64,000 nt of DNA, from NCBI RefSeq assembly GCF_009792295.1, contig NZ_CP039934.1, forward strand, positions 3,492,501-3,556,500, written 5' to 3'. Each line of letters opens with the position of its first letter. Position 1 is the stretch's first letter. This document shows positions 46,117 to 53,968 of this stretch, in pieces. Position numbers and translations under genes: made by a program. The stretch comes from Myroides fluvii (GTDB lineage Bacteria > Bacteroidota > Bacteroidia > Flavobacteriales > Flavobacteriaceae). The notes beneath the pieces were generated by a model. That model was not told where the DNA came from. It saw only the letters and a program-made list of their open reading frames with translations, and did no database searches.

Positions 46117-46221
46117 TTAAGAATTTAAATTTACTTGATACATTAATGCGCCTAGCGCTAAAATTGATTGGGGAGACCTCTGGTTGTTTCGCCTACTTGG
46201 GGAGATTGATTGTGTTTTCAT
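46117..46221 (-). CDS. Possible 34-residue leader peptide of the kdp operon
   Basis: A frame starting MKTQSISPSRRNNQRSPQS and ending LGALMYQVNLNS; its stop is 3 bp before the next ATG. It is basic and not clearly a membrane protein. It would be the first ORF after the candidate sigma-54 promoter. It could be a leader or a chance frame. Confidence 0.35.
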   Translation of the reverse strand: MKTQSISPSRRNNQRSPQSILALGALMYQVNLNS

Positions 46222-46244
46222 GTTGATTTGTTTTGTTCAAGTAT

Positions 46245-46262
46245 AAGCGAATGGTATACCAA
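46245..46262 (-). promoter_or_regulatory. Candidate sigma-54 (-24/-12) promoter of kdp
   Basis: On the minus strand the sequence is TTGGTATACCATTCGCTT. The invariant GG and GC are 12 bases apart, as in the TGGCAC-N5-TTGC consensus, although the flanking bases match only partly. An NtrC-type activator is encoded 3 kb upstream on the same strand. The ATG of the first short ORF lies about 24 bp downstream, and that of the next one about 130 bp downstream. Confidence 0.5.
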
Positions 46263-46330
46263 TTTCACACAAAACCAAACAATCACCTATAAATCAATGA
46301 ATTAAACATAAAAAATGAATTATGCCAAAA

Positions 46331-46359
46331 AGAAACCCTATCGTTTTGATAGGGTTTTA
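46331..46359. terminator. Hairpin between kdp and the DUF3307 gene
   Basis: AAACCCTATC (46333-46342) and GATAGGGTTT (46348-46357) form a perfect stem with a TTTT loop and T-rich end on the plus strand and A-rich start, so it works in both directions. Confidence 0.65.
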
Positions 46360-46406
46360 CTAGGGCAAGCCTATCAATACGATACACTACAACACAAAAA
46401 AGGAGT

Positions 46407-46441
46407 AAAAAAAAGCGGATGTCCCCTAAAGGTCATCCGCA
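46407..46441 (-). terminator. Terminator of the satD-DUF3307 operon
   Basis: On the minus strand GCGGATGACC pairs with GGACATCCGC (one mismatch) and is followed by eight T. It lies 25 bp after the stop of the DUF3307 gene at 46466. Confidence 0.8.
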
Positions 46442-46465
46442 TCGTATACAATATAACGTTACTAT

Positions 46466-47176
46466 TTAAAGCGAAACAACAAAATTATACAATAAGGCAA
46501 TACCAATGCCTAATCCAAAGCTAAGCAACGTTCCTATCAAGATATACTCCGTTAATTTTAAATCCTTATTTGCCTTTAAATCACCAAATCTAAAAATAGA
46601 TTTAGCGGCTAATAAAAATCCTATACCTTCCCAACGCTGAAGTACAACAAAGAAGAAGATAAACAAACGCTCTAATATTCCGATGTATTTACCCGCATTA
46701 TTTAACCCGTTATTGGGTATTGTAAATGCAAACTGTTCTATTATTTTTTTTATGACAATGGGAGAAACGAAAATCAAGAGAATCCATGCGCTATACAAAA
46801 CCAAGGCGTTTTTGCCTAACAAAAGAGGCCAATCAATGGTATAGGGATAATAGGCATATACAAATCCTGCGATACATACAGCATGCAGTATTTGGTCCCA
46901 TACTAAAGTCCAAATTGGATTTATCTTTTTAGCTAAGTATCCTTTCGTGCATGCATCTATGACGCCATGAGAGGCTGTTAGTAGGAGTATGCCGCAGATA
47001 AACTTGCGTTCCAATGCTGTAACCGCAAACAAGAGCAACAAGTGAATGCCTATGTGTTTCACAAATGCGACAGACTTTATCCCTTTTTCATGGATATCCT
47101 TTGCCATCTTATCTGTTTGAAAGACAAAATCACCGAGTAAGTGAGCGAATACTATTTTTGAGAGGAAGAGAAACAT
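46466..47176 (-). CDS. DUF3307 family membrane protein
   Basis: 236 residues, six to seven hydrophobic segments. The N-terminal FAHLLGDFVFQTDKMAKDIHEKG and a mid-protein HGVIDACTKGYL (His, Asp) are the DUF3307 signature. Function is not established. Its start overlaps the 3' end of the SatD-like gene (47152-47176), so the two are translated together, a pairing I know from other Bacteroidota. Confidence 0.88.
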   Translation of the reverse strand: MFLFLSKIVFAHLLGDFVFQTDKMAKDIHEKGIKSVAFVKHIGIHLLLLFAVTALERKFICGILLLTASHGVIDACTKGYLAKKINPIWTLVWDQILHAVCIAGFVYAYYPYTIDWPLLLGKNALVLYSAWILLIFVSPIVIKKIIEQFAFTIPNNGLNNAGKYIGILERLFIFFFVVLQRWEGIGFLLAAKSIFRFGDLKANKDLKLTEYILIGTLLSFGLGIGIALLYNFVVSL

Positions 47177-47769
47177 TGTTTTACTTTATTAGCATATAAT
47201 TTTAATACATCATTTATTTCATCATAAGCAGCTCTTTTCAACGCTTTATTTACAGTGGTACTATCTTTATTCATCAACACCGCAATTTCTTTTTGCAACA
47301 TATTCTTATTGCTCAATACATAAAACATTGCTTCAGCCGTTGCAGGTTTCCATTGATCTGCAATAAAGCTAACCAATCGCAAGATGGGATAAAAATAATC
47401 ATCAAAATCCTTGTCATTTGTTTTCATGTGTAGCGTTTTATCTCTTAACTCTTCAAAAGCTTCTCCCGATAAAATAAAAGCCGCCCCATAAGACTGTGTT
47501 ACTTTGGCTGAAGTATATGCTTGTTCACCGATACCGATACTCATTCTCACATCAATATTACTGCTGTGTTTTACCAATGCCTTAATACTTAAGGCAAGTT
47601 CCAACACCGTATCGACTGCTGTTTCGATCTGAAAACTATCTCCTCTGTAGATTTCCCATTTAGAGGTATCCTTTATTTTGTCTTCTAAAAAGGACTTCAA
47701 CTGAGGTTGCCACGCCTCTGGACTAACGCTTCTTGAATTGACTATATCTCCTGTTATAACTGCTATCAT
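47152..47769 (-). CDS. SatD-like protein with C-terminal HTH
   Basis: The ATG at 47769 (MIAVITGDIVNSR) is preferred over 47805; about 205 residues. The N-terminal 140 residues match SatD-family proteins (ITGDIVNSR, IYRGDSFQIE, VRMSIGIGEQAYTSAKVTQSYGAAFILSGEAFE), a fold related to nucleotidyl cyclase-like domains. The last 55 residues contain a helix-turn-helix (NKNMLQKEIAVLMNKDSTTVNKALKRAAYDEI). It probably binds the long palindrome 68 bp upstream and regulates its own operon with the DUF3307 partner (inference). Confidence 0.82.
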   Translation of the reverse strand: MIAVITGDIVNSRSVSPEAWQPQLKSFLEDKIKDTSKWEIYRGDSFQIETAVDTVLELALSIKALVKHSSNIDVRMSIGIGEQAYTSAKVTQSYGAAFILSGEAFEELRDKTLHMKTNDKDFDDYFYPILRLVSFIADQWKPATAEAMFYVLSNKNMLQKEIAVLMNKDSTTVNKALKRAAYDEINDVLKLYANKVKQCFSSSQK

Positions 47770-47836
47770 AATCTTGTATCTATATCTATCTACACAAATA
47801 TACAAAAAAAATGGCCTAAAAAGGCCAATTTATGCA

Positions 47837-47886
47837 AATTGGCTTAAAAAGGCCAATTTCGAACAATTGGCCTTTTTAAGCCAATT
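47837..47886. promoter_or_regulatory. Perfect 22-bp inverted repeat, probable operator of satD
   Basis: AATTGGCTTAAAAAGGCCAATT at 47837-47858 is exactly the reverse complement of 47865-47886, with a 6-nt spacer. Each arm itself contains the inner palindrome TTGG..CCAA, and a further half-copy GGCCTAAAAAGGCCAATT lies at 47813-47830. So TTGGC(C/T)-type units occur several times. It sits between satD (minus) and the regulator at 47988, and looks like a cooperative operator. It is not a typical terminator. Confidence 0.7.
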
Positions 47887-47987
47887 ATATTTTAATCTTC
47901 CCTGCGTACACATTGGGCGATTTCGCTCGTTTGATTAAGTTCAAAAGCAAAGGATATACCAAAAACTATGATTTGAACCCACTTGTG

Positions 47988-49337
47988 TTAATTGATATTG
48001 TATTCTGCCATTTTGCGGTATAAGGTTGTTAGTGCAACCCCCAATAATTCTGCTGTTTTGGTTTTATTTCCTTTAGTATAGTGCAAGACGCGCTGAATAT
48101 GTCGTTTTTCTACAGATGCTAAATCGAAAGCCGTTTCGCCTTCTCGTTCGGGACGATATTGCTGCTGCACTTCGTACGGCAAATCGCTCAGTTGTATAAC
48201 AGTATGCATACACAAAATGGTGGCGCGTTCCATAGCATTGCGCAATTCTCTAATATTACCTGGCCAAGCATAATGCTGTAGTGCTTCCATTGCCTCTTTG
48301 CTAATGGATTGGACTTTGCTTCCTTGTTCTGTGGCAAATTGCACTCTAAATCGCTCTGCTAATAAAGGAATATCCTCCATTCGCTCCTTTAAAGCGGGCA
48401 AGGGAATCTCAAATACCGAAAGGCGATAATATAAATCTTCTCTAAAGAGACCTGCTTTGATGGTGGTATCAAAATCTCGATTTGTAGCTGCTATGATGCG
48501 CACATCAACCTTGGTTGGTTTGGTTTCTCCGATCTTCAGGAATTCTCCTACTTCCAATACGCGAAGTAATTTCGCCTGCAATTCCATGGGCATTTCCCCA
48601 ATCTCATCCAAAAATAAAGTGCCTTGATGGGCCTCTTCAAATAATCCCTTTTGATCTTTGATTGCATTGGTGAAAGATCCTGCTTTATGTCCAAACAATT
48701 CACTCTCTAACAGATCCTTGCTAAAAGCAGAACAATTAATCGCTACAAAATTTTGTTTTCCTCTCGTACTAGCACGGTGAATGGCCTGAGCAAATACTTC
48801 TTTACCCGTTCCTGTTTCGCCTGTCAACAAGACTGTTGCCTGTGTGGGTGCTACGCGTTTCGCCAAGTGAATAGCCGCCAATAAAGGCGAGGATTGTCCA
48901 ATGACTTGATCAAAACCATCAACTTGTGTTGTTATATCGAGCTGATGCTGTACCAAACTGCGATTAATTTGGACACGCTCTAAGGCGCGATACAACAAAG
49001 GCAATATTTTGTTGTTGTCATCTCCTTTAGTAATATAGTCAAAAGCGCCATTTTTAATCGCTTGTACCCCATCGGGAATATTGCCATAAGCGGTAAGTAA
49101 AATCACCTCCACAGTAGGATGCGCTAGCTTAATCTGCTCCACAAAGGCCACTCCATTCCCATCGGGTAATTTCACATCACACAAAACAACATCAATGGGA
49201 AACTGGGCTAACTTCTTGGTTGCCACCTTTAGATTTTCAGCTTGATGTACTTCAAAACCTTCTAACTCAATAATACGAGATAAAAGCTTGCGCAATTTCT
49301 CTTCATCATCAACGATAAGGACCTTAGACTGTATCAT
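47988..49337 (-). CDS. Sigma-54-dependent response regulator (NtrC family)
   Basis: About 449 residues from ATG 49337 (MIQSKVLIVDDEEKLR). Receiver domain 1-120 with phospho-acceptor Asp in VVLCDVKLPDGNG; AAA+ domain 145-370 with Walker A GETGTGKEVFAQAIH, the sigma-54 contact ESELFGHKAGSFTNA (GAFTGA variant, with S instead of A), Walker B GTLFLDEIGEMP; Fis-type HTH at the end (VLHYTKGNKTKTAELLGVALTTLYRKMAEY). It is a candidate regulator of kdp, since it lies nearby and a sigma-54-like promoter precedes kdp. No kdpE of the OmpR type is seen in the window. Confidence 0.9.
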   Translation of the reverse strand: MIQSKVLIVDDEEKLRKLLSRIIELEGFEVHQAENLKVATKKLAQFPIDVVLCDVKLPDGNGVAFVEQIKLAHPTVEVILLTAYGNIPDGVQAIKNGAFDYITKGDDNNKILPLLYRALERVQINRSLVQHQLDITTQVDGFDQVIGQSSPLLAAIHLAKRVAPTQATVLLTGETGTGKEVFAQAIHRASTRGKQNFVAINCSAFSKDLLESELFGHKAGSFTNAIKDQKGLFEEAHQGTLFLDEIGEMPMELQAKLLRVLEVGEFLKIGETKPTKVDVRIIAATNRDFDTTIKAGLFREDLYYRLSVFEIPLPALKERMEDIPLLAERFRVQFATEQGSKVQSISKEAMEALQHYAWPGNIRELRNAMERATILCMHTVIQLSDLPYEVQQQYRPEREGETAFDLASVEKRHIQRVLHYTKGNKTKTAELLGVALTTLYRKMAEYNIN

Positions 49338-49412
49338 ACTACCACCTATTTTAATGCTGTTAAAGGTATAAAACAATCCTCAACTACAAGCCAAACATTG
49401 TCAACAACGTCT

Positions 49413-49420
49413 TATCTTTG
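49413..49420 (+). promoter_or_regulatory. -7 promoter element of the GNAT gene
   Basis: TATCTTTG fits TAnnTTTG and lies 22 bp before the ATG at 49443. A good -33 element at normal spacing is not obvious. Confidence 0.45.
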
Positions 49421-49442
49421 TTTAAACTTTAAAATTCAAACG

Positions 49443-49934
49443 ATGGAGTCTATTCAACTCGTTCAATATACAGCTGATGATTTTGCTGTTTTTTATTCTT
49501 TAGTTCAGCAAGACAGTGTCATGCGTTATGTATCTGGCCAAGGGCTAACAGAAGAAGAAGCACGCAAAAAATTCAATTCAATCCTGGAGATAAATGCGCA
49601 AAATCCAGCACTCGGTACGTTCAAAATATACGACGCTACAGGCACGTATTTAGGTGATGGCAAAATGGAGTGGAACAAACGCGACAGCTCCCTCTTAGAA
49701 ATTGGCTATATCCTCGAAGAGAAACACTGGGGCAAAGGCTATGGTACGCAAATTTGTACTGCCTTACTAGCTCTTGCTGAGCAAACACATCCCACCACTT
49801 CGATTATCGGATTGATTTACCCTGAGAATATTGCATCCAAAAAATTACTGGAGAAATTTGGTTTCAAAAGCTATTTCGTTGGTGTGGAAGACAATATGCC
49901 TACGGAGAAGTTAATTTTAGAAAAAGGAAAATAG
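49443..49934 (+). CDS. GNAT family acetyltransferase
   Basis: The ATG at 49443 (MESIQLVQYTADDF) is chosen over an in-frame upstream ATG at 49398, which lies before the -7 promoter box. About 163 residues with GNAT strands and the acetyl-CoA loop EEKHWGKGYGTQICTALL, then IYPENIASKKLLEKFGFKS. RimJ/RimL-type; substrate unknown. Divergent from the NtrC-like gene and ended by a terminator at 49965. Confidence 0.82.
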   Translation: MESIQLVQYTADDFAVFYSLVQQDSVMRYVSGQGLTEEEARKKFNSILEINAQNPALGTFKIYDATGTYLGDGKMEWNKRDSSLLEIGYILEEKHWGKGYGTQICTALLALAEQTHPTTSIIGLIYPENIASKKLLEKFGFKSYFVGVEDNMPTEKLILEKGK

Positions 49935-49964
49935 GTTATTCACAGCTAGGCGATAATCAAATAG

Positions 49965-49998
49965 AAAAAAGCCAATCCCTTATCCGGATTGGCTTTTT
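49965..49998. terminator. Bidirectional terminator
   Basis: GCCAATCC (49971-49978) and GGATTGGC (49986-49993) with A-run and T-run flanks, between convergent genes. Confidence 0.88.
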
Positions 49999-50026
49999 GT
50001 AGGTTCATTTTTTCGAGATCCCCTTC

Positions 50027-51760
50027 TTACTTTAGATCCTCTATTCCAATTGTTTGTGTTGTATTTTGTTGTATGCTTGCGGCGTGTTTAGCGGCAATAT
50101 AGCCAAATACCATTCCTTGCCCGATGGTTGCTCCTGCCCCTGGATACACTTGTCCAAAAACGTTAGCTGCCGTATTTCCAATGGCGTAAAGTCCTTCCAT
50201 CTTTTGTTGATTTTCGCGCAGTACTACACCATTTTCATCCGTCATGAGTCCACCACAAGTTCCCAAATCAGAAAGCACCACTTTTACCGCATATAAATTT
50301 CCCTTCAAGGGACGTAAGCACGGGTTAGGCTTCACTGTTGGATCACCATAGTATTGGTCATAAGCACTTTCACCTTTATGAAAGTCCTCATCCCTTCCCT
50401 TTTGTGCCAGAGTATTAAAACGCTGGTAGGTTTCAATAAATATTTTTTCAGATATCCCCATTTGTTTGGCTAGATCTTGTGCGTTACGAGCTTTAAACGC
50501 AATTTTAGCTTCATACCATTCTCTTGGTATATTCATCATTGGAAATACAGCACCCGCTAAAAGATATTGATTTCTATATTTTTGATCAAAAATAAGCCAC
50601 ATGTCACCTACGGCTTGTTGTTCCCGTTCTAGCTTGAGTAAAGTCTGTCCAAACGTCATATAATCCGTTGCTTCATTAATGAATCGTTTTCCCTTTGCAT
50701 TAATCATAAAACTCCCGGGGAGAGAACGCTCTGCCAACAATACTTGAGGATCCCCTCCTTTCTTCAGTGGTGCTACAGCAGGAAACCACCAAGATTCTTT
50801 CATATTGTCAAGCACTCCCCCTAACTGTTCCGCCATTGTAATAGCATCTCCTGTATTCCCTTCTGCTCCAAAACTCAAATTAGCAACCAAATGAGGAGAT
50901 TGATAGTGTTGGCGCATCGGCATATTGTGATCAAAACCTCCAGCAGCTAAAACTACACCTCTTTTAGTATGAATCGTTACATCCTTGTCCTTTTGCCTCA
51001 CTACAGCCCCTGTTATGCGTGTTCCATCATAGAGAAGAGCAATCAAACTTGCCTGAGTATACACGGGAATACCAGCGCGGATGACTCCATCAAACATCCC
51101 CGCAGCAATAGCCTGCCCGCCTGCTACTAGTTTTTTTCCAATCAAAAGTCCTCCAACACCTTGAAACAATCGCTTCAATATAATTGGAAAAGCTTTTAAG
51201 GGCTTTTTCAACATTAGATTCATCCATTTGTAATCATATCCCGTAACGGGCATGGGTAAAGGCGCTTCCATTTTTCCATATCGGAAACGTTTTTTTTCGA
51301 CTCCCAAGCGGTTTAAATTAAAAGGTTTGGATTCACAGGTTCTCCCCCTAGCTGATCCTCCTGGGGTTTCAGGGTGATAATCGGAATATCCTTTTGCCCA
51401 AAAGAACTTCAGTGCTGTTTGGCGATATAACATTGCAATGGTAGCGTTCCCTTCTTGCAAGAAGGCTTGCCATCGCGCCCTTGGGTATTCTTTTTTAACT
51501 AAGGCGTTTAAGTATTTTTCTCCCTCTTCTAGTTGATCTTTGGATCCATCCTCTTGGAGTACTTGATTCCCAGGAATCCAAAATGCTCCTCCTGAAAGTG
51601 CCGTAGAACCACCTACATAAGGTGTTTTTTCAACCACAAGAGTTGATAAACCAAACTCGTGTGCAGCAAGAGCTGCCGTTAAACCTGTTCCAGATCCTAC
51701 AACGAGTAAATCTACAGTCTGATCCTCTAGTATAGGGCCTACTACTTTTGTTTTCTTCAT
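50027..51760 (-). CDS. FAD-dependent dehydrogenase, KstD/fumarate-reductase type
   Basis: About 577 residues from ATG 51760. FAD-binding Rossmann motif VVGSGTGLTAALAAHEFG with VVEKTPYVGGSTALSGGAFWIP, and the C-terminal LYAIGNTAANVFGQVYPGAGATIGQGMVFGYIAA, which is closest in pattern to 3-ketosteroid delta-1-dehydrogenases. These remove hydrogens from ring-A ketosteroids, but the same fold serves other dehydrogenases and fumarate reductases. No other steroid genes are present, so substrate is open. It is monocistronic. Confidence 0.85.
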   Translation of the reverse strand: MKKTKVVGPILEDQTVDLLVVGSGTGLTAALAAHEFGLSTLVVEKTPYVGGSTALSGGAFWIPGNQVLQEDGSKDQLEEGEKYLNALVKKEYPRARWQAFLQEGNATIAMLYRQTALKFFWAKGYSDYHPETPGGSARGRTCESKPFNLNRLGVEKKRFRYGKMEAPLPMPVTGYDYKWMNLMLKKPLKAFPIILKRLFQGVGGLLIGKKLVAGGQAIAAGMFDGVIRAGIPVYTQASLIALLYDGTRITGAVVRQKDKDVTIHTKRGVVLAAGGFDHNMPMRQHYQSPHLVANLSFGAEGNTGDAITMAEQLGGVLDNMKESWWFPAVAPLKKGGDPQVLLAERSLPGSFMINAKGKRFINEATDYMTFGQTLLKLEREQQAVGDMWLIFDQKYRNQYLLAGAVFPMMNIPREWYEAKIAFKARNAQDLAKQMGISEKIFIETYQRFNTLAQKGRDEDFHKGESAYDQYYGDPTVKPNPCLRPLKGNLYAVKVVLSDLGTCGGLMTDENGVVLRENQQKMEGLYAIGNTAANVFGQVYPGAGATIGQGMVFGYIAAKHAASIQQNTTQTIGIEDLK

Positions 51761-52021
51761 GTTTTTTCTGTTAAATGATAAGGTTAATGCGTTTACTTTG
51801 TGCAAGGTGATGTGAATGGAGATTTTCTCTTGCGGCAGTTGGATTAAGGAACATCAAACCTCAATGAAGGTTTAGGGTTATGCTACGGAAATCGTTGTCT
51901 AAAATTAACGCACTTCAACACCCCCATGTACCAGTAGCATCCAAATTATTTCCTTGCTACAATTAATCCATTACGCACTAATATACAACATAAAGCTTAG
52001 ATTTCCAAAAAGTTAGCCCAA

Positions 52022-53008
52022 TCACCCCTGTATGAGTGTTGTTTTATTTTTAAAATAAGGCAATACCTCTTTGGCTAATTCATCTAGTGTTTCCCCTATA
52101 TCTCTCTTGCTAAATTGAATCCCTAAAGCGGCGTGATTTACTCCTATTTCCTCCCATTTTTGTAACAATTCAATCAAGCCATAGCGTCCTGTTTTTAGGA
52201 TAAAACCACCGCGCAAAGGCGTTCTTGGAAAATAAGGATCTTCGTCTAATTCGATCCATTCATTTGTCATCTGGGGCTTAAATACCCCCTCAGGCACCAA
52301 ATTTCGAAACGCTTGTATTTTTTGTTGCAACACTAGTGTATCCTCATTTGTTGTTGTAGGTCCAGGATAGGTAATCCATCCATCGGCATGTGCTGCAATC
52401 CAATCTAGCGATTGTTGGCTGGCACCCGTCACTAACATGGGTATACCGCGATGTAGCGGTTTGGGTACAACATCCAAATCCTGCATTTTGGTTAACGCAG
52501 AACTCATTTTCGGTGTATCGATGCGATGCAGGGTTTGAATATCTTGAAAAACCTCGCGAAATAACGTTGCTCTTTGCTCAAACGACTTTCCAAATGCAGG
52601 AAATTCAGCATAGCGATCCCCTGATCCTACTCCTAAGAGCAAGCGCCCTCCTGATAATTGATCGATGGATGCCGTTGTTTTCGCTAAAGCGATGGGATGC
52701 TGTAACGGCAGTACGATACTCGCAGTTCCCAAAGCAACCTGATGTGTTTGCCCAGCAATATAGGCTAAATACGTCAGAGGGTCATAAACTTGTCCTACAT
52801 CTCTAAAGTTAGGATCATACACCGGAATGTCCCGCACCCATAAAGCATCAAAACCACTGCTGTCAATTTGTTTGATGTACTTGAGGTGTTGATGAAATAC
52901 CGTCATCGATTGATTATAGACCTGCAAGGGTAAGAAAATACCCAAGGACAATTTTCCTGGTTGGAATACTCGATTAAAAATCGAGTGGTTATGAAATTCA
53001 TTTTTCAT
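52022..53008 (-). CDS. LLM-class flavin-dependent oxidoreductase
   Basis: 328 residues with the luciferase-like TIM-barrel pattern: LSLGIFLPLQ, DALWVRDIP, YIAGQTHQVALGTASIVLPLQHPIALAKTTASIDQLSGGRLLLGVGSG and MLVTGASQQSLDWIAAHADGWITYP. This belongs to the bacterial luciferase-like monooxygenase/F420-reductase superfamily; most members use FMN or F420 with unknown substrates. It is 76 bp from an ArsR-like regulator gene on the same strand, which may control it. Confidence 0.85.
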   Translation of the reverse strand: MKNEFHNHSIFNRVFQPGKLSLGIFLPLQVYNQSMTVFHQHLKYIKQIDSSGFDALWVRDIPVYDPNFRDVGQVYDPLTYLAYIAGQTHQVALGTASIVLPLQHPIALAKTTASIDQLSGGRLLLGVGSGDRYAEFPAFGKSFEQRATLFREVFQDIQTLHRIDTPKMSSALTKMQDLDVVPKPLHRGIPMLVTGASQQSLDWIAAHADGWITYPGPTTTNEDTLVLQQKIQAFRNLVPEGVFKPQMTNEWIELDEDPYFPRTPLRGGFILKTGRYGLIELLQKWEEIGVNHAALGIQFSKRDIGETLDELAKEVLPYFKNKTTLIQG

Positions 53009-53084
53009 ATTTTTAAATATTTAGATATCGGGAATTATAGATATATTGGATCATGAAAAGTAACGGACTGTGCCGTTGAGGGAT

Positions 53085-53384
53085 TTATAAGGTGTTTTGA
53101 ATATAACGAGCCAACTCGGCTATCTTCTCTTCATTGCGTTTATAATAGGTCCATTGACCATTGCGAACAGACACGAGCAATCCAATAGCCACCATCGAAG
53201 TGAGATAGGCAGATGTAGTAGATTGAGACAAACCTACCTTTTTTTGAATTACGCTCATGCAAACGCCAAATTCATGAACCTCTGGTTCAATGTCTTCCAA
53301 CTCAAAAAAATCATGCGGTGTTTTGAGCCATTTCAGTATTTGAATTCTATGCTCATTGGATAGCGCCTTAAATAAGTCTGTCAT
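53085..53384 (-). CDS. ArsR-like winged-helix regulator
   Basis: The ATG at 53384 (MTDLFKALSNEHRIQILKWLKTP) starts a compact 99-residue ArsR-type domain; upstream residues to 53480 are probably untranslated. The recognition region is CMSVIQKKVGLSQSTTSAYLTSMVAIGLLVSVRNGQWTYYKRNEE. No clear metal-binding Cys cluster (one Cys), so it is probably not a metal sensor. Likely controls the downstream flavin oxidoreductase gene. Confidence 0.8.
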   Translation of the reverse strand: MTDLFKALSNEHRIQILKWLKTPHDFFELEDIEPEVHEFGVCMSVIQKKVGLSQSTTSAYLTSMVAIGLLVSVRNGQWTYYKRNEEKIAELARYIQNTL

Positions 53385-53880
53385 TTCTATATATCGAGAA
53401 TTTACGATACAAAGAAAGCAAAAATAACAATACAGTATAGAAAAAGTATTGATTTTTTCTTTTCCAGAATTCTTACTCAATCCTAAGTTGTATTTTTTGT
53501 GTTTTTGTTTCTCTGCTCTTTAGCAACTCTTCCGATTTAAAGAACCATTGGCTATTCAAGAAATTTCGAAAAACTGATACTCTTTTTGATTGTTGTGTAG
53601 TTGTACAATTCCTCCATACATCTACAGTACGGATGCGACTAACTCCCAGTATATCCATCCGTCACTCACTAACAGTAATCACCCTGAGGTAACGAAGGGT
53701 CGCATCTCGCGCTCACACAATACTGTAGAGTAACTTGGTTAGGAGGATTAGAAAAATTAACCGATTAAGATAGGTCGCATCCGTCACTCACACTATACTA
53801 TAGTACATATTGATACCTACATCCAAAATTTCAAAACTAAACAAGCGTTTGCTAAATAACGCTCAAGCTATTTTTAAAGA
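53385..53880. repeat. Non-coding gap with degenerate short repeats
   Basis: I see no gene here. The block CATCCGTCACTCAC occurs near 53656 and again near 53776. GGTCGCATC..CTCACAC..ATACT.TAG occurs near 53699 and 53770. These are diverged copies of one small unit around the start of the RHS region. They may be remnants of a repeat or of earlier insertions. Confidence 0.5.
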
Positions 53881-53909
53881 AAAACCCGCTAATCAAAAGC
53901 GGGTTTTTG
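53881..53909. terminator. Terminator at the end of toxin module A
   Basis: AAAACCCGCT (53881-53890) and AGCGGGTTTTT form a hairpin with a short loop. It resembles the terminator at 61597 in sequence (ACCCGCTA..AGCGGGT) and, like it, lies 13-18 bp beyond a 54-nt hairpin element. Confidence 0.85.
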
Positions 53910-53968
53910 TTTTTTATTTATACCCACGGACTGCACCCGAGGTTTTTGCTGAAGAGAACGAAGTTAAG

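Noticed and set aside
46315..46524. Possible 69-residue gene on the plus strand
   Set aside because: It contains two hairpin terminators and overlaps the end of the DUF3307 gene on the other strand.
47813..47886. Repeats upstream of satD as a CRISPR or terminator
   Set aside because: There are only two and a half units in inverted order, no spacers, and no T-run at the end; an operator fits better.
53473..53658. Small minus-strand frame upstream of the ArsR-like gene
   Set aside because: No start signal, no domain, and it lies in the degenerate repeat region.
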